A stretch of 64,000 nucleotides of DNA from Hyphomicrobiales bacterium (GTDB taxonomy: Bacteria > Pseudomonadota > Alphaproteobacteria > Rhizobiales > Rhizobiaceae), in NCBI GenBank assembly GCA_900472395.1, contig UCHV01000026.1, positions 62,001 to 126,000 on the forward strand, given 5' to 3'. Below, in pieces: positions 9,011 to 18,162 of the stretch (within the stretch, counting starts at the first letter, position 1; the number at the start of each line of letters is the position of its first letter). The notes beneath the pieces were generated by a model, which saw nothing but the letters and a program-made list of their open reading frames with translations, searched no databases and had not been told where the DNA came from. Made by a program: the position numbers and the translations under genes.

Positions 9011-9781
9011 TCAAACACCCTTTTCCAAAGTCTGGCCGGCCATGCGTGCGGCCATCCGCCTTTGCGCACTCACGCGGCGGCGCCAGATCTCGTTGCGCAT
9101 GGCAGCCACATGCAGCGTGAAGAACAGCATGGTGAAGGCGATAGCCATGATCAGCAATGGCCACAGGAAGGTGCTGTCGATGGTCGAGCCACCCATGCGG
9201 ATGACGCTTGCCGGCTGGTGCAGCGTGTTCCACCAGTCGACGGAGAATTTGATGATCGGGATATTGACGAAACCGACTAGGATCAGCACCGAGGAAACAC
9301 GGGCGGCCTTGCCCGGATCGTCCATGGCGCGGTTGAGCGCGATCAGGCCGAGATACATCAGGAACAGCACGAAAACGGAGGTGAGGCGCGCATCCCACAC
9401 CCACCATGTGCCCCACATCGGTTTGCCCCAAAGCGAGCCGGTGGCAAGTGCGATCAGCGTGAAGGCGGCGCCGAGAGGGGCTGCGGCCTTGTGGGAAACG
9501 TCGGCCAGCGGATGGCGCCAGACCAGCGTGCCGATGGCGGAAGCCGCCATCACCGAATAACACATCATCGACAACCAGGCGGCCGGCACATGCACATACA
9601 TGATGCGCACCGTCATGCCCTGCTGGTAATCGCCTTCGCCGGCAAAGCTCAAGTAAAGGCCGATCGCGAACAGGACGGCGGTGATGCCGGCCATCCAGGG
9701 AAGAATACGCGACGCCAGGCCCAAAAACCGCGTCGGGTTGGCGAGATCTGTCAACTTGGTCAAAACGGCAATCTGGGGCAT
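9011..9781 (-). CDS. ccmC: Heme transport protein CcmC
   Basis: CcmC is a six-span inner-membrane protein of the heme-handling family that loads heme onto CcmE in the periplasm. The tryptophan-rich WWD-type motif is visible as WGTWWVWDARLTS, and the flanking periplasmic histidines occur in VHVPAAWLS and WWNTLHQPAS. At 256 residues the length is normal. It lies between ccmB (43 bases upstream) and ccmD (1 base downstream). Confidence 0.96.
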   Translation of the reverse strand: MPQIAVLTKLTDLANPTRFLGLASRILPWMAGITAVLFAIGLYLSFAGEGDYQQGMTVRIMYVHVPAAWLSMMCYSVMAASAIGTLVWRHPLADVSHKAAAPLGAAFTLIALATGSLWGKPMWGTWWVWDARLTSVFVLFLMYLGLIALNRAMDDPGKAARVSSVLILVGFVNIPIIKFSVDWWNTLHQPASVIRMGGSTIDSTFLWPLLIMAIAFTMLFFTLHVAAMRNEIWRRRVSAQRRMAARMAGQTLEKGV

Positions 9782-9824
9782 GGGGCTTTCTACTTGATGG
9801 CGCGGGCCGTAGCTTTGCTTCTAG

Positions 9825-10487
9825 TCAATCGCCGGCGTTTCTCAATGCCAAGGCTGCACCGAGGGGCCCAAGAACGGCAAAAAACATCGTGATTGCCACC
9901 AATATCAGGAATGGCGGCATGAAGGGAGCGGGGTCCTGCACGGCGGCATAGGATGCGCTGACGCCAAAGATCAGGACGGGGATCGCCAGCGGCAGTACAA
10001 GAATGGAGACCAGAAGACCGCCGCGGGGCAGCGCAACCGCCACGGCTGCACCGACTGCGCCGATAAAGGTCAGGGCCGGTGTGCCGACCAGAAGTGTCAA
10101 CATGGTCGCGCCGATCGCCACCTCGTCCATGTTCATGAACAGGCCGAGAAGCGGAGAGGCGATCACCAGCGGCAGGCCGTTGCCCAGCCAGTGCGCAAGG
10201 CATTTGACCAGCACGGTCAGCGCCAGCGGATGTTCCTGCATCAGCAGAAGATCGAGCGAGCCATCCTCGCGATCGGTCTGGAACATGCGGTCGAGGCCGA
10301 GCAGCGCCGAAAGAAGTGCGCCTATCCAGACGATGGCCGGGCCGATGCGCGAGAGGAGATTGAGGTCAGGTCCGACGCCAAAGGGAATGACGGCAACGAC
10401 GGTGGTAAAAAACAGCACGCCTATCAGTGCGCCGCCACCGGCACGGACGGAAAGTTTGAGGTCACGGAAAAGGAGGGCGATCACCAC
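9825..10487 (-). CDS. ccmB: Heme exporter permease CcmB
   Basis: CcmB is the 220-residue, six-span permease subunit of the CcmAB ABC complex, which drives release of heme-loaded CcmE. The segments LFRDLKLSVRAGGG, DREDGSLDLLLMQE and the LIxSPLLGLFMN-like stretch are family features. The GTG start at 10487 overlaps the end of ccmA by seven bases, so translation is coupled. Confidence 0.95.
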   Translation of the reverse strand: MVIALLFRDLKLSVRAGGGALIGVLFFTTVVAVIPFGVGPDLNLLSRIGPAIVWIGALLSALLGLDRMFQTDREDGSLDLLLMQEHPLALTVLVKCLAHWLGNGLPLVIASPLLGLFMNMDEVAIGATMLTLLVGTPALTFIGAVGAAVAVALPRGGLLVSILVLPLAIPVLIFGVSASYAAVQDPAPFMPPFLILVAITMFFAVLGPLGAALALRNAGD

Positions 10488-11152
10488 ATGCTCTCCATCA
10501 CACCGGCAAAGCCCGTCATCTTCAATTCCTGTGCATTCTCCAGCCCGAGCGGCTGATGTGTTGCCGCCAGCACGATACCGCCTTGAGCGAGATGGTCCGT
10601 GATCAGGGCTGTGAACACGCTTTCGGCACTCACATCCAGTGCAGCCGTCGGCTCATCCAATATCCACACCGGACGCCATGCGACCAGCAGTTTGGCGAAT
10701 GCCATGCGTCGTTGCTGGCCGGCGGAAAGATAACCGAAGGGTAGATGCGCGATGCCGCCCAGCCCGACGGCTTCTGCCGCGTCCGCTATCGTCATTCCCC
10801 GCCCGCCGGAAAAGTCGCCGAAGAAGTCCTGCCAGAATTCGAGATTTTCTCGGACCGATAACTCCGCTTTCATGGCATTGCGATGGCCCAGGTAGTGGCA
10901 TGCTTCCGATGCCCGTGTGCCGGTCTCGGCCTCATCCGATTCCCATGTCACGCGTCCGCTTTCCGGGCGCAGCAATCCGGCGACCGCCCGCAGCAGCGTG
11001 GATTTGCCCGACCCGTTGCGACCGGTCAGGATGAGGCTTTCGCCGGTGCCGAGTGAAAAGGAGATGTCCTTGAAGATCAGGTCTTCTCCGCGCCTGGCGC
11101 TCAGGGCTTCTACCGTCAGTCGCATCTGCGGGCTTTCATTGTGTTTCATCAT
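10481..11152 (-). CDS. ccmA: Heme exporter ATP-binding protein CcmA
   Basis: This is the ATPase subunit of the CcmAB exporter (223 residues). Walker A is GRNGSGKST, the signature is LSAGQQRR and Walker B is PVWILDEPTAALD. It is the first gene of the minus-strand ccm cluster and is divergent from acnA, with about 240 bases between the two starts. ATG codons at 11152 and 11149 are both possible starts, and a third lies nine codons in. Confidence 0.96.
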   Translation of the reverse strand: MMKHNESPQMRLTVEALSARRGEDLIFKDISFSLGTGESLILTGRNGSGKSTLLRAVAGLLRPESGRVTWESDEAETGTRASEACHYLGHRNAMKAELSVRENLEFWQDFFGDFSGGRGMTIADAAEAVGLGGIAHLPFGYLSAGQQRRMAFAKLLVAWRPVWILDEPTAALDVSAESVFTALITDHLAQGGIVLAATHQPLGLENAQELKMTGFAGVMESMW

Positions 11153-11290
11153 CTAGCCGCAAAAAATCTGCCGTGACCTGCGACAAAGGGTCTGGAAGGC
11201 TTCTTAGAAACTATCTATATACATGGCAACCACGCCAGCGGCCGGCGTGATTTCCACTCAGCGCCGGACCTGAAGACCATAAATCTTCTC

Positions 11291-11356
11291 GTGCGGACAG
11301 CGGAAATGGCCGCACCCGCATCCTTAGTGCATTTCAAAGTGCATAGGCGTCCGCAC
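11291..11356 (+). promoter_or_regulatory. acnA leader with competing inverted repeats
   Basis: GTGCGGAC (11291-11298) can pair over six bases with CCGCAC (11310-11315) or over eight bases with GTCCGCAC (11349-11356). The alternatives exclude each other. Two direct copies of AGTGCAT lie between them. The segment sits 40-100 bases before the acnA start. Which structure forms, and whether it is transcribed, is unknown. Confidence 0.3.
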
Positions 11357-11394
11357 GCGCGTGTTGGCTCTTGATAAAAGCGGGGTTGTTTTCC

Positions 11395-14088
11395 GTGACG
11401 AAATCTATCGATAGCTTTCAATGTCGTTCCGTCCTTACTGTAGGCGGTAAGGACTATGTCTATTTCAGCCTGCCCAAGGCCGAGGCGAACGGTTTGCCGG
11501 GTGTTTCCAGGCTGCCCTTTTCCATGAAGGTGCTCTTGGAAAACCTGCTGCGTTTCGAAGACGGCCAGTCCGTGACGAAAGAGCAGATCCTCTCCGTTGC
11601 CGAATGGCTGAACAACAAGGGCCTGACAGAGGCTGAAATCGCCTATCGTCCTGCCCGCGTCCTGATGCAGGACTTTACCGGTGTTCCAGCGGTCGTCGAC
11701 CTTGCCGCTATGCGTGACGGCATCAAGTCGCTCGGTGGCGATCCTGAAAAGATCAACCCGCTCGTTCCCGTCGACCTCGTCATCGACCACTCGGTGATCG
11801 TCGACGAATTCGGCACGCCGACAGCCTTTGCCCGCAACGTGGAACTGGAATACCAGCGCAACGGCGAACGTTACCGCTTCCTCAAATGGGGGCAGCAGGC
11901 GTTCAAGAATTTTCGCGTCGTGCCTCCGGGCACCGGCATCTGCCACCAGGTGAATTTCGAATATCTCGGCCAGACCGTCTGGACCAACGAGGAAGACGGC
12001 GAAGTCACCGCCTATCCCGACACCTGTGTAGGCACCGATAGCCACACGACGATGATCAACGGTCTCGGCGTTCTCGGCTGGGGTGTGGGGGGCATCGAAG
12101 CCGAAGCGTCCATGCTCGGCCAGCCGGTCTCCATGCTTCTGCCTGAGGTCATCGGCTTCAAGCTGACCGGCAAGCTGAAGGAAGGCGTCACCGCGACCGA
12201 CCTCGTATTGACCGTTGTGCAGATGCTGCGCAAGAAGGGCGTCGTCTCGAAATTCGTCGAATTTTTCGGCCCGGGCATGGACAACATGCCGGTCGCCGAC
12301 CGTGCGACCATCGGCAATATGGGCCCGGAATACGGCGCGACCTGTGGCTTCTTCCCGGTAGACGCAGAAACCGTCAACTATCTCAACATGTCCGGCCGCA
12401 CCAAGGAGCGCATCGCGCTCGTTGAAGCCTATTCGAAGGCTCAAGGCATGTGGCGTGACGATGACGGTTCCGATCTGGTGTTCACCGACACGCTGGAACT
12501 CGATCTCGGCGACGTCGTGCCATCGATGGCGGGTCCAAAGCGCCCAGAAGGCCGTATTCCGCTGGAAAACATCGCTTCCGGTTTCGCCGGTTCGATGGAC
12601 ACCGAATACAAGAAGCCGGGCCAACTGGAAAACCGCTATGCGGTCGAAGGCACCGATTTCGATCTCGGCCATGGCGACGTGGCGATTGCCGCCATCACCT
12701 CCTGCACCAACACCTCTAACCCCTCGGTTCTGATCGCTGCCGGCCTTCTCGCCCGCAACGCTGTTGCGAAAGGTTTGAAGACTGCGCCATGGGTGAAGAC
12801 GTCGCTTGCACCCGGATCTCAGGTCGTTGGCGAATACCTCGCCAAATCCGGCCTGCAGACCGATCTCGATGCACTCGGCTTCAATCTCGTCGGTTTCGGT
12901 TGCACGACCTGCATCGGCAATTCCGGGCCGCTGCCGGCACCGATCTCCAAGACGATCAACGACAAGGGTTTGATCGTGTCAGGTGTACTGTCAGGCAACC
13001 GTAACTTCGAAGGTCGTATTTCTCCCGACGTGCAGGCCAATTATCTGGCTTCGCCGCCGCTCGTCGTCGCTTATGCGCTGGCCGGCACGGTGCAGAAGGA
13101 CCTGACCACCGAACCGCTCGGTCTCGACCGGGACGGCAATCCGGTCTTCCTCAAGGATGTCTGGCCGACCTCTGCCGAAGTGCAGGAGTTCATCCAGAAA
13201 TACGTCACCCGCGAGCTGTTCGAATCAAAATATGCGGATGTCTTCAAGGGCGACGAAAACTGGCAGGCCGTGCAGATCCCGGAAGGTGATACCTATGCCT
13301 GGGACAACAACTCGACCTATGTGCAGAACCCGCCTTATTTCGTCGGCATGGGCAAGACAGGCTCCGGCCTGAAGAACATCAAGGGCGCCCGCGTTCTCGG
13401 TCTCTTTGGCGACAAGATCACCACCGACCACATCTCTCCGGCCGGTTCGATCAAGGCGTCTTCTCCGGCAGGTGCGTATCTCACGGAGAACGGCGTCGCG
13501 GTTGCCGACTTCAACCAGTACGGCACGCGCCGCGGCAATCACGAAGTGATGATGCGCGGCACCTTCGCCAATATCCGCATCCGCAATCACATGCTTGGGC
13601 CCAACGGCAAGGAAGGTGGCTACACCATCCACTATCCGTCCAAGGAAGAGATGTCGATCTACGACGCCGCCATGAAGTACAAGGACGAAGGCACACCTCT
13701 CGTCATCTTCGCCGGCGTCGAATACGGCAACGGTTCGTCGCGTGACTGGGCTGCCAAGGGCACCAACCTGCTTGGCGTCAAGGCTGTTATCGCCCAGTCC
13801 TTCGAGCGTATCCACCGCTCGAACCTGGTCGGCATGGGCGTCGTTCCCTTCACCTTCGAGGAAGGCACGACATGGGCCTCGCTCAACCTCAAGGGTGACG
13901 AGACGGTCACCATCGAGGGCCTCGAAGGCGATATCAAGCCGCGTGAATGGAAGATCGCCAAGATCACCTACGCCGACGGCACGGAGAAGGACGTCAAGAT
14001 CCTCTGCCGCATCGATACACTTGATGAAGTCATCTACATGAACAACGGCGGCATTCTGCAGACAGTTCTTCGCGATCTCGCTGCCTGA
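11395..14088 (+). CDS. acnA: Aconitate hydratase A
   Basis: Aconitase interconverts citrate and isocitrate in the TCA cycle. This 897-residue protein has the length of the AcnA/IRP family. The three 4Fe-4S ligands are Cys437 (SCTNTSNPS) and Cys503 and Cys506 (CTTCIGNSG). The C-terminal swivel domain begins near [12 protein letters not shown] chose the GTG at 11395 because the protein then begins [11 protein letters not shown], as related aconitases do, and GCGGGG lies about ten bases upstream. The upstream in-frame TTG at 11371 adds eight unconserved residues. A strong terminator follows the gene. Confidence 0.97.
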   Translation: MTKSIDSFQCRSVLTVGGKDYVYFSLPKAEANGLPGVSRLPFSMKVLLENLLRFEDGQSVTKEQILSVAEWLNNKGLTEAEIAYRPARVLMQDFTGVPAVVDLAAMRDGIKSLGGDPEKINPLVPVDLVIDHSVIVDEFGTPTAFARNVELEYQRNGERYRFLKWGQQAFKNFRVVPPGTGICHQVNFEYLGQTVWTNEEDGEVTAYPDTCVGTDSHTTMINGLGVLGWGVGGIEAEASMLGQPVSMLLPEVIGFKLTGKLKEGVTATDLVLTVVQMLRKKGVVSKFVEFFGPGMDNMPVADRATIGNMGPEYGATCGFFPVDAETVNYLNMSGRTKERIALVEAYSKAQGMWRDDDGSDLVFTDTLELDLGDVVPSMAGPKRPEGRIPLENIASGFAGSMDTEYKKPGQLENRYAVEGTDFDLGHGDVAIAAITSCTNTSNPSVLIAAGLLARNAVAKGLKTAPWVKTSLAPGSQVVGEYLAKSGLQTDLDALGFNLVGFGCTTCIGNSGPLPAPISKTINDKGLIVSGVLSGNRNFEGRISPDVQANYLASPPLVVAYALAGTVQKDLTTEPLGLDRDGNPVFLKDVWPTSAEVQEFIQKYVTRELFESKYADVFKGDENWQAVQIPEGDTYAWDNNSTYVQNPPYFVGMGKTGSGLKNIKGARVLGLFGDKITTDHISPAGSIKASSPAGAYLTENGVAVADFNQYGTRRGNHEVMMRGTFANIRIRNHMLGPNGKEGGYTIHYPSKEEMSIYDAAMKYKDEGTPLVIFAGVEYGNGSSRDWAAKGTNLLGVKAVIAQSFERIHRSNLVGMGVVPFTFEEGTTWASLNLKGDETVTIEGLEGDIKPREWKIAKITYADGTEKDVKILCRIDTLDEVIYMNNGGILQTVLRDLAA

Positions 14089-14096
14089 CCGATACA

Positions 14097-14127
14097 ACGC
14101 CCGCCGGTTGATCCGGCGGGCGTTTTT
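14097..14127 (+). terminator. Rho-independent terminator of acnA
   Basis: The arms ACGCCCGCCGG (14097-14107) and CCGGCGGGCGT (14113-14123) form an 11-bp stem with a 5-base loop, followed directly by a run of T. It starts 9 bases after the acnA stop. Confidence 0.95.
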
Positions 14128-14169
14128 CATTCCTTTTGCCCGCCACGTATCGCATTCTCAGGTCCCCGC

Positions 14170-14907
14170 TTGTCCCTCATCATTTTTATCGGAATGGCAG
14201 TCACCGTCTTTTTGACGTCGTTGCTGTCCGGCATTTTCGGCATGGCGGGCGGACTGATCCTGCTCTGGGTTCTGCTCTTTCTCTACCCGGTCGGCACCGC
14301 GATTGCGATCCAGGGCGTCATCCAGATGGTATCGAACGGCTCGCGGGCATGGTTTTCCCGCGCCTATATCGACTGGAGGATTCTTTCCATCCTGTGTTCC
14401 GGCGTCGCGGTTTCCGCGCTTGTCCTGTTCATCACCAGTTACACGCCGAGCCTCATGGTGGTGCTGATCGGTGTCGGTTTGATGCCTATCCTCGTCTGGT
14501 TGCCGGTGAACAAGCTGCAACTCGACGCTTCACGGCCATCGCATGCCTTTCTGGCAGGACTGCTTTCCGGTGGAATGACCATCAGCGTCGGTGTGGCTGG
14601 CCCGACCGTGGATATCTTCTTCATCCGCACCGAAATGGATCGCCGCAAGGTTATCGCCACGAAAGCGTCCATTCAGACGCTTTCGCATCTGGCCAAGATT
14701 GTCTTCTATTGGGAGGCTGCGTCGCAGTTGCCGACGGTCGATGCGATTGCGGTTCTGATCGCCGCCCCCATCGCCATTCTCGGGGCGCGTGCCGGTAACG
14801 GCATCCTGCAGAAAATGACCGACGCCAATTTTCGAAGCTGGACACGCTGGGTCGTTACAGCCGTCGGCGCGGTCTACTTGTGCCAGGGCTTGCTGAAACT
14901 GGTTTGA
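14170..14907 (+). CDS. Sulfite exporter TauE/SafE family permease
   Basis: This 245-residue protein has about seven or eight hydrophobic segments in the two-repeat TauE/SafE pattern. The first repeat motif is SGIFGMAGGLIL (about residues 18-29) and the second is GLLSGGMTISVGVAGP (about 134-149). The family moves sulfur-containing or organic anions; the substrate here is unknown. The TTG at 14170 is the likely start, but an ATG nine codons in is a reasonable alternative because no clear ribosome binding site favours the TTG. The gene stands alone between acnA and DUF1223. Confidence 0.85.
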   Translation: MSLIIFIGMAVTVFLTSLLSGIFGMAGGLILLWVLLFLYPVGTAIAIQGVIQMVSNGSRAWFSRAYIDWRILSILCSGVAVSALVLFITSYTPSLMVVLIGVGLMPILVWLPVNKLQLDASRPSHAFLAGLLSGGMTISVGVAGPTVDIFFIRTEMDRRKVIATKASIQTLSHLAKIVFYWEAASQLPTVDAIAVLIAAPIAILGARAGNGILQKMTDANFRSWTRWVVTAVGAVYLCQGLLKLV

Positions 14908-15094
14908 CGTGCGTCATTTTTTCAGCAATTCATGGCAAATCACAGGAAACATGACAGGGAAGCCGATCACGTGTCTGGTCCTCACCCTGTTGTGACTTCC
15001 GTTTGACCGGATGGATTGAGTATTTTGGAGCATGAGATGTGCGTGGCCGTTCCCTCATCGCTGCGATAGCCGGCTCGCCAGAGGATTATATTCG

Positions 15095-15844
15095 ATGTTT
15101 CCGACTGTCCGTAGTGCCGCGTTTCTGATCGGCCTGTTTTCAACCGGTCTGGCCCATGCCGGCGATATTGCGGAACCCAAGGGTGTCGTGGAGTTGTTCA
15201 CCTCGCAGGGCTGCGCGTCCTGCCCGCCGGCCGATGCCGCCTTCAAGAAACTTGTCGAGCAGGGCGATATCATCGCGCTTTCCTATCATGTCGACTACTG
15301 GAATTATCTCGGCTGGACAGACACGCTGAGTTCCAAGGAGAATACGGAGCGGCAATACGGTTATGCCCACGCTTTCGGGCGTAGTGGTGTCTACACGCCG
15401 CAAGCTGTCGTGAACGGCCGTGATCATCTCATCGGAACCGACATCGCCGCCATCAATCAGAAGATGGATGGCATGAAGACGGCCGGCGAGGGGCTGACCG
15501 TGCCGGTGAAAGCCGCCATGAACGGCGAAGAGATCGACATCAACATCGGTCCTGGCACCGGCAAGGCCGATATCGTCATTGCCTACTTCACCAAGAAGGA
15601 AAAGGTCGAAGTCCAGAAGGGCGAAAATACCGGCAAGCAGATGGAATACTGGCACGCCGTCTATGATGTGCAGACCGTCGGCATGTGGGATGGCAAGGAA
15701 ATGAAGATCACCGTTCCCGCCCGCACGATGGGTAAAAGCAAGAAGGACGGCTGCGCCATCCTCCTGCAGTCATCGAAGCCGGGTGGTGAACCTGCCGCGA
15801 TCGTCGGCGCAACGGTTCTGATGGCCGGTCGCAAGCGCGACTGA
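15095..15844 (+). CDS. Secreted DUF1223 protein, thioredoxin-like
   Basis: The 249-residue protein has a signal peptide (residues 1 to about 21, ending GLAHA). A mature domain with VELFTSQGCASCPPAD follows, giving a CxxC in a thioredoxin-like setting as in the DUF1223 family. The segments YHVDYWNYLGW and YTPQAVVNG are also family marks. Function is unknown; a periplasmic redox role is inference. I chose the ATG at 15095 because AGAGGA lies just upstream and the signal peptide begins there. An in-frame start at 15032 would put a charged extension before the signal peptide. Confidence 0.88.
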   Translation: MFPTVRSAAFLIGLFSTGLAHAGDIAEPKGVVELFTSQGCASCPPADAAFKKLVEQGDIIALSYHVDYWNYLGWTDTLSSKENTERQYGYAHAFGRSGVYTPQAVVNGRDHLIGTDIAAINQKMDGMKTAGEGLTVPVKAAMNGEEIDINIGPGTGKADIVIAYFTKKEKVEVQKGENTGKQMEYWHAVYDVQTVGMWDGKEMKITVPARTMGKSKKDGCAILLQSSKPGGEPAAIVGATVLMAGRKRD

Positions 15845-16175
15845 CTTTTTCACCTTTGAAACCCTCGTAAAAAGGCCCGGCTGACTGTGTCTTGGCGGAG
15901 AGATGTTGGCCGCCCGATCCGAGGCGTTGGGGGGCTGGGGGTAAGGGTCAGCGCTCCGGATCGGGCCTTGTTTGACGCAGAGGCGTCAACCAACAAAGCC
16001 AATCTCGCCTTGGATTCGGGCACTGTTTTGACCGAAATGCGGCGAGAAAAATAACCTTGTCGGTTTGCATCTTTCGGTTTTATCGGGTGTCCTGCCGCTC
16101 AACCGACCAAGGCTTGCATTTTATTGTTGCTGAGGCACACTGTCATATCTCTGCAATAGTCGATCTGGAGCCGTG
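15845..16175. other. Intergenic region with strong secondary structure
   Basis: These 331 bases hold no convincing reading frame. The first part contains the two adjacent hairpins described at 15912-15996. The rest is more AT-rich and presumably includes the promoter of the DUF2794 gene. No tRNA or repeat was recognised. Confidence 0.7.
15912..15996. ncRNA. Candidate structured RNA (two adjacent hairpins), strand unknown
   Basis: GCCCGATCCG (15912-15921) pairs perfectly with CGGATCGGGC (15957-15966). After one mismatch the stem continues for seven more pairs, two of them G-U, to a loop of about 19 G-rich bases. Five bases on, TTGACGC (15972-15978) pairs with GCGTCAA (15983-15989) around an AGAG loop, extendable by TTGT/ACAA. 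A 17-bp and a 7-bp hairpin in tandem, without coding potential, suggest a small RNA or a regulatory leader. I did not recognise a known family. Confidence 0.35.
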
Positions 16176-16565
16176 ATGACTGATCAGCCGGATTTGCCGA
16201 GGGGATCAAAGCCCGAGGAAAGCACCGTCATTGTCGATCTCAACCAGTACAGACAGAACAAGGATCCGCTTCCGGTAACCTTCCACCGACGTGAACTCGA
16301 TGCCATTCTGTGGATTTACGGGCGCATGGTGGGTGAGGGCGAATGGAAGGATTACGCCATCGATCACACCCGGGAAAAGGCGGTGTTTTCAGTCTTCAAG
16401 CGATCAGGTGAAATGCCGCTGTTCCGCATCGAGAAAAACCCCAGGCTTGCTGCCAAACAGGGCGCGTATTCTGTCGTGAACACGCATGGCACGATCCTCA
16501 AGCGCGGACATGAACTGCCTCAGGTCCTCAAGATCTTCGAAAAGGTATTGAAGCTGGTGGACTGA
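16176..16565 (+). CDS. DUF2794 protein
   Basis: This is a 129-residue soluble protein of the alphaproteobacterial DUF2794 family, whose function is unknown. Family features include TFHRRELDAILWIYGRMV, the DYAIDH segment and the C-terminal HELPQVLKIFEKVLKL. I chose the ATG at 16176 over the GTG three bases upstream because GGAG at 16167-16170 is better spaced to the ATG. It is convergent with the acetyltransferase gene, 5 bases away. Confidence 0.88.
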   Translation: MTDQPDLPRGSKPEESTVIVDLNQYRQNKDPLPVTFHRRELDAILWIYGRMVGEGEWKDYAIDHTREKAVFSVFKRSGEMPLFRIEKNPRLAAKQGAYSVVNTHGTILKRGHELPQVLKIFEKVLKLVD

Positions 16566-16570
16566 CCCGC

Positions 16571-17128
16571 TCATTCGCTGAACAGCGAGCCCGGATAAGT
16601 TCGGGCATCCGGCGCTGTTGTGGTGCCTTCGCCAAGTGCGATCTGCATCAGGGCTGTGTCCAGCCATTTGCCATGCTTGAAGCCCGTGCCTTTCATGGTT
16701 CCCGTCAGTTCGAAGCCAAGACTTTTATGGACTGCGACGGAAGCCGGGCTGGCGCCGCCGATGACGGCTACCATCTGGCGAAAACCGAGCGCTTCGCATC
16801 GCACGACAAGCTCTTTCAGAAGCGCTTTTCCGACGCCTTTGCCGCGAGCGTCGGGTGAGAGATAGATCGAATCCTCCACCATCCAACGATAGGCGGGACG
16901 TGTACGGAAAGCCGAGGCATAGGCATAACCGAGCAGCGATCCATCCTCTGCTTCTGCGGCGATGTACGGATATCCCTTGTCCCTTATGCTCTGAAAGCGG
17001 GTGGCCATCTCCGCCTCATCGGGCGGAACGATCTCGTAGCTTGCCGTGCCGTTCACGACACTGTCACGGTATATGTCGGTAACGGCGGCGAGATCGGCAG
17101 GTGTGGCATCGCGGAGGCGAAAGGTCAT
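16571..17128 (-). CDS. GNAT N-acetyltransferase, phosphinothricin acetyltransferase-like
   Basis: The 185-residue protein has the acetyl-CoA-binding signature ARGKGVGKALL at about residues 92-102. The GGASPASVAVHKSLGF and VEDSIYLSP segments are typical of the Pat/Bar branch of GNAT enzymes. That branch acetylates phosphinothricin or methionine sulfoximine-like compounds, but housekeeping substrates are equally likely. I start at the ATG at 17128, where the protein begins TFRLRDATPADL as relatives do; 22 upstream codons in frame are not conserved in style. Confidence 0.85.
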   Translation of the reverse strand: MTFRLRDATPADLAAVTDIYRDSVVNGTASYEIVPPDEAEMATRFQSIRDKGYPYIAAEAEDGSLLGYAYASAFRTRPAYRWMVEDSIYLSPDARGKGVGKALLKELVVRCEALGFRQMVAVIGGASPASVAVHKSLGFELTGTMKGTGFKHGKWLDTALMQIALGEGTTTAPDARTYPGSLFSE

Positions 17129-17194
17129 GGCAGGGAATTCGCACTGAAGGGGTACCCAAGCAAGCCTATGTCGGGGGCAAGGTGCAGGCAACAA

Positions 17195-17220
17195 AAAAGG
17201 CGGCTGAAATGCCGCCTTTT
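17195..17220. terminator. Bidirectional terminator
   Basis: AAAAGGCGGC (17195-17204) and GCCGCCTTTT (17211-17220) form a 10-bp stem with a 6-base loop. There are A-runs on the left and T-runs on the right, so it can act on either strand. It ends the minus-strand Bax-inhibitor-1 gene 22 bases upstream and would also block transcripts entering from the left. Confidence 0.85.
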
Positions 17221-17242
17221 CCGTTTTGTTTCAGCCGGCTGC

Positions 17243-17977
17243 TTAGTCGCGGTTGCCCATGAAGCGAAGCAGGAACAGGAACAGGTTGATGAAGTCGAGA
17301 TACAGGTTCAGCGCACCCATGATAGCCATGCGGCCGGTGGTCGCGTCGTCATGGCCCTCGTAATACATTTCCTTGATCTTCTGCGTATCGTAGGCGGTGA
17401 GGCCTGCAAATATCAGTACGCCGATTGCGGAAATGGCGAAGCCGAGCGCGGAAGATGCCAGGAAGATATTGACGATCGAGGCAATGATCAGACCGAACAG
17501 ACCCATGATCAGGAACGACCCAATCGCCGACAGGTCCTTCTTGGTGGTGTAGCCGTAGAGCGACAGCGCACCGAAGGAAGCGGCGGTGACGAAGAAGGTC
17601 TGAACAATGCTCTGCCCGGTATAGACCAGGAAGATCGTCGACAGCGACAGGCCCATCAGCGCCGCATAGATCCAGAACGTCGTCTGCGCTGCAGATACGC
17701 TCATCTTGTGGATGCGGAAGCTGAGGAAGAACACGAGTGCGACCGGGGCAAGCATCACGACCCAGCGAAGCGGCGAGCCGTAGATGGCCTGCGCGAAGGC
17801 GGGGCTGTTGAGTGCGGCGGTATAGGTGCCGTAGGCAGCCAGGCCGGTGATCGCAAGACCGAGCGCCATCAGGTTATAAACCTTCAGCATATGGGCGCGC
17901 AGGCCCTGATCGATCATCGCGCCCGACTGTACGCCGCCGCGTGCCATGCGGTCTTGGTAGTTGTGCGGATCAGCCAT
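17243..17977 (-). CDS. Bax inhibitor-1/YccA family membrane protein
   Basis: This 244-residue protein has seven hydrophobic segments and the BI-1 family marks near the end: FAGLTAYDTQKIKEMY, then LNLYLDFINLFLFLLR. Bacterial relatives act as pH-gated calcium leak channels or bind the FtsH protease; which applies here is not known. A terminator follows directly, so the gene is probably transcribed alone. Confidence 0.93.
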   Translation of the reverse strand: MADPHNYQDRMARGGVQSGAMIDQGLRAHMLKVYNLMALGLAITGLAAYGTYTAALNSPAFAQAIYGSPLRWVVMLAPVALVFFLSFRIHKMSVSAAQTTFWIYAALMGLSLSTIFLVYTGQSIVQTFFVTAASFGALSLYGYTTKKDLSAIGSFLIMGLFGLIIASIVNIFLASSALGFAISAIGVLIFAGLTAYDTQKIKEMYYEGHDDATTGRMAIMGALNLYLDFINLFLFLLRFMGNRD

Positions 17978-18162
17978 GGTTTCCTCTCAAAAGCTCCGAG
18001 ATATTCTCGGTGTGCGGGCAAAATCCCGGTCGCCGCTGCGGAGCTCCAGCAAGCATGAGGAGAATATGCTGGTAGTTGCGTTGTCATTCAAGGCTTTGAA
18101 AGCCGAATCCTGAAAGTGAAGAGAATTTAATGCGTGGGGCCCGACGAGCGTCAGGTCAGGCA

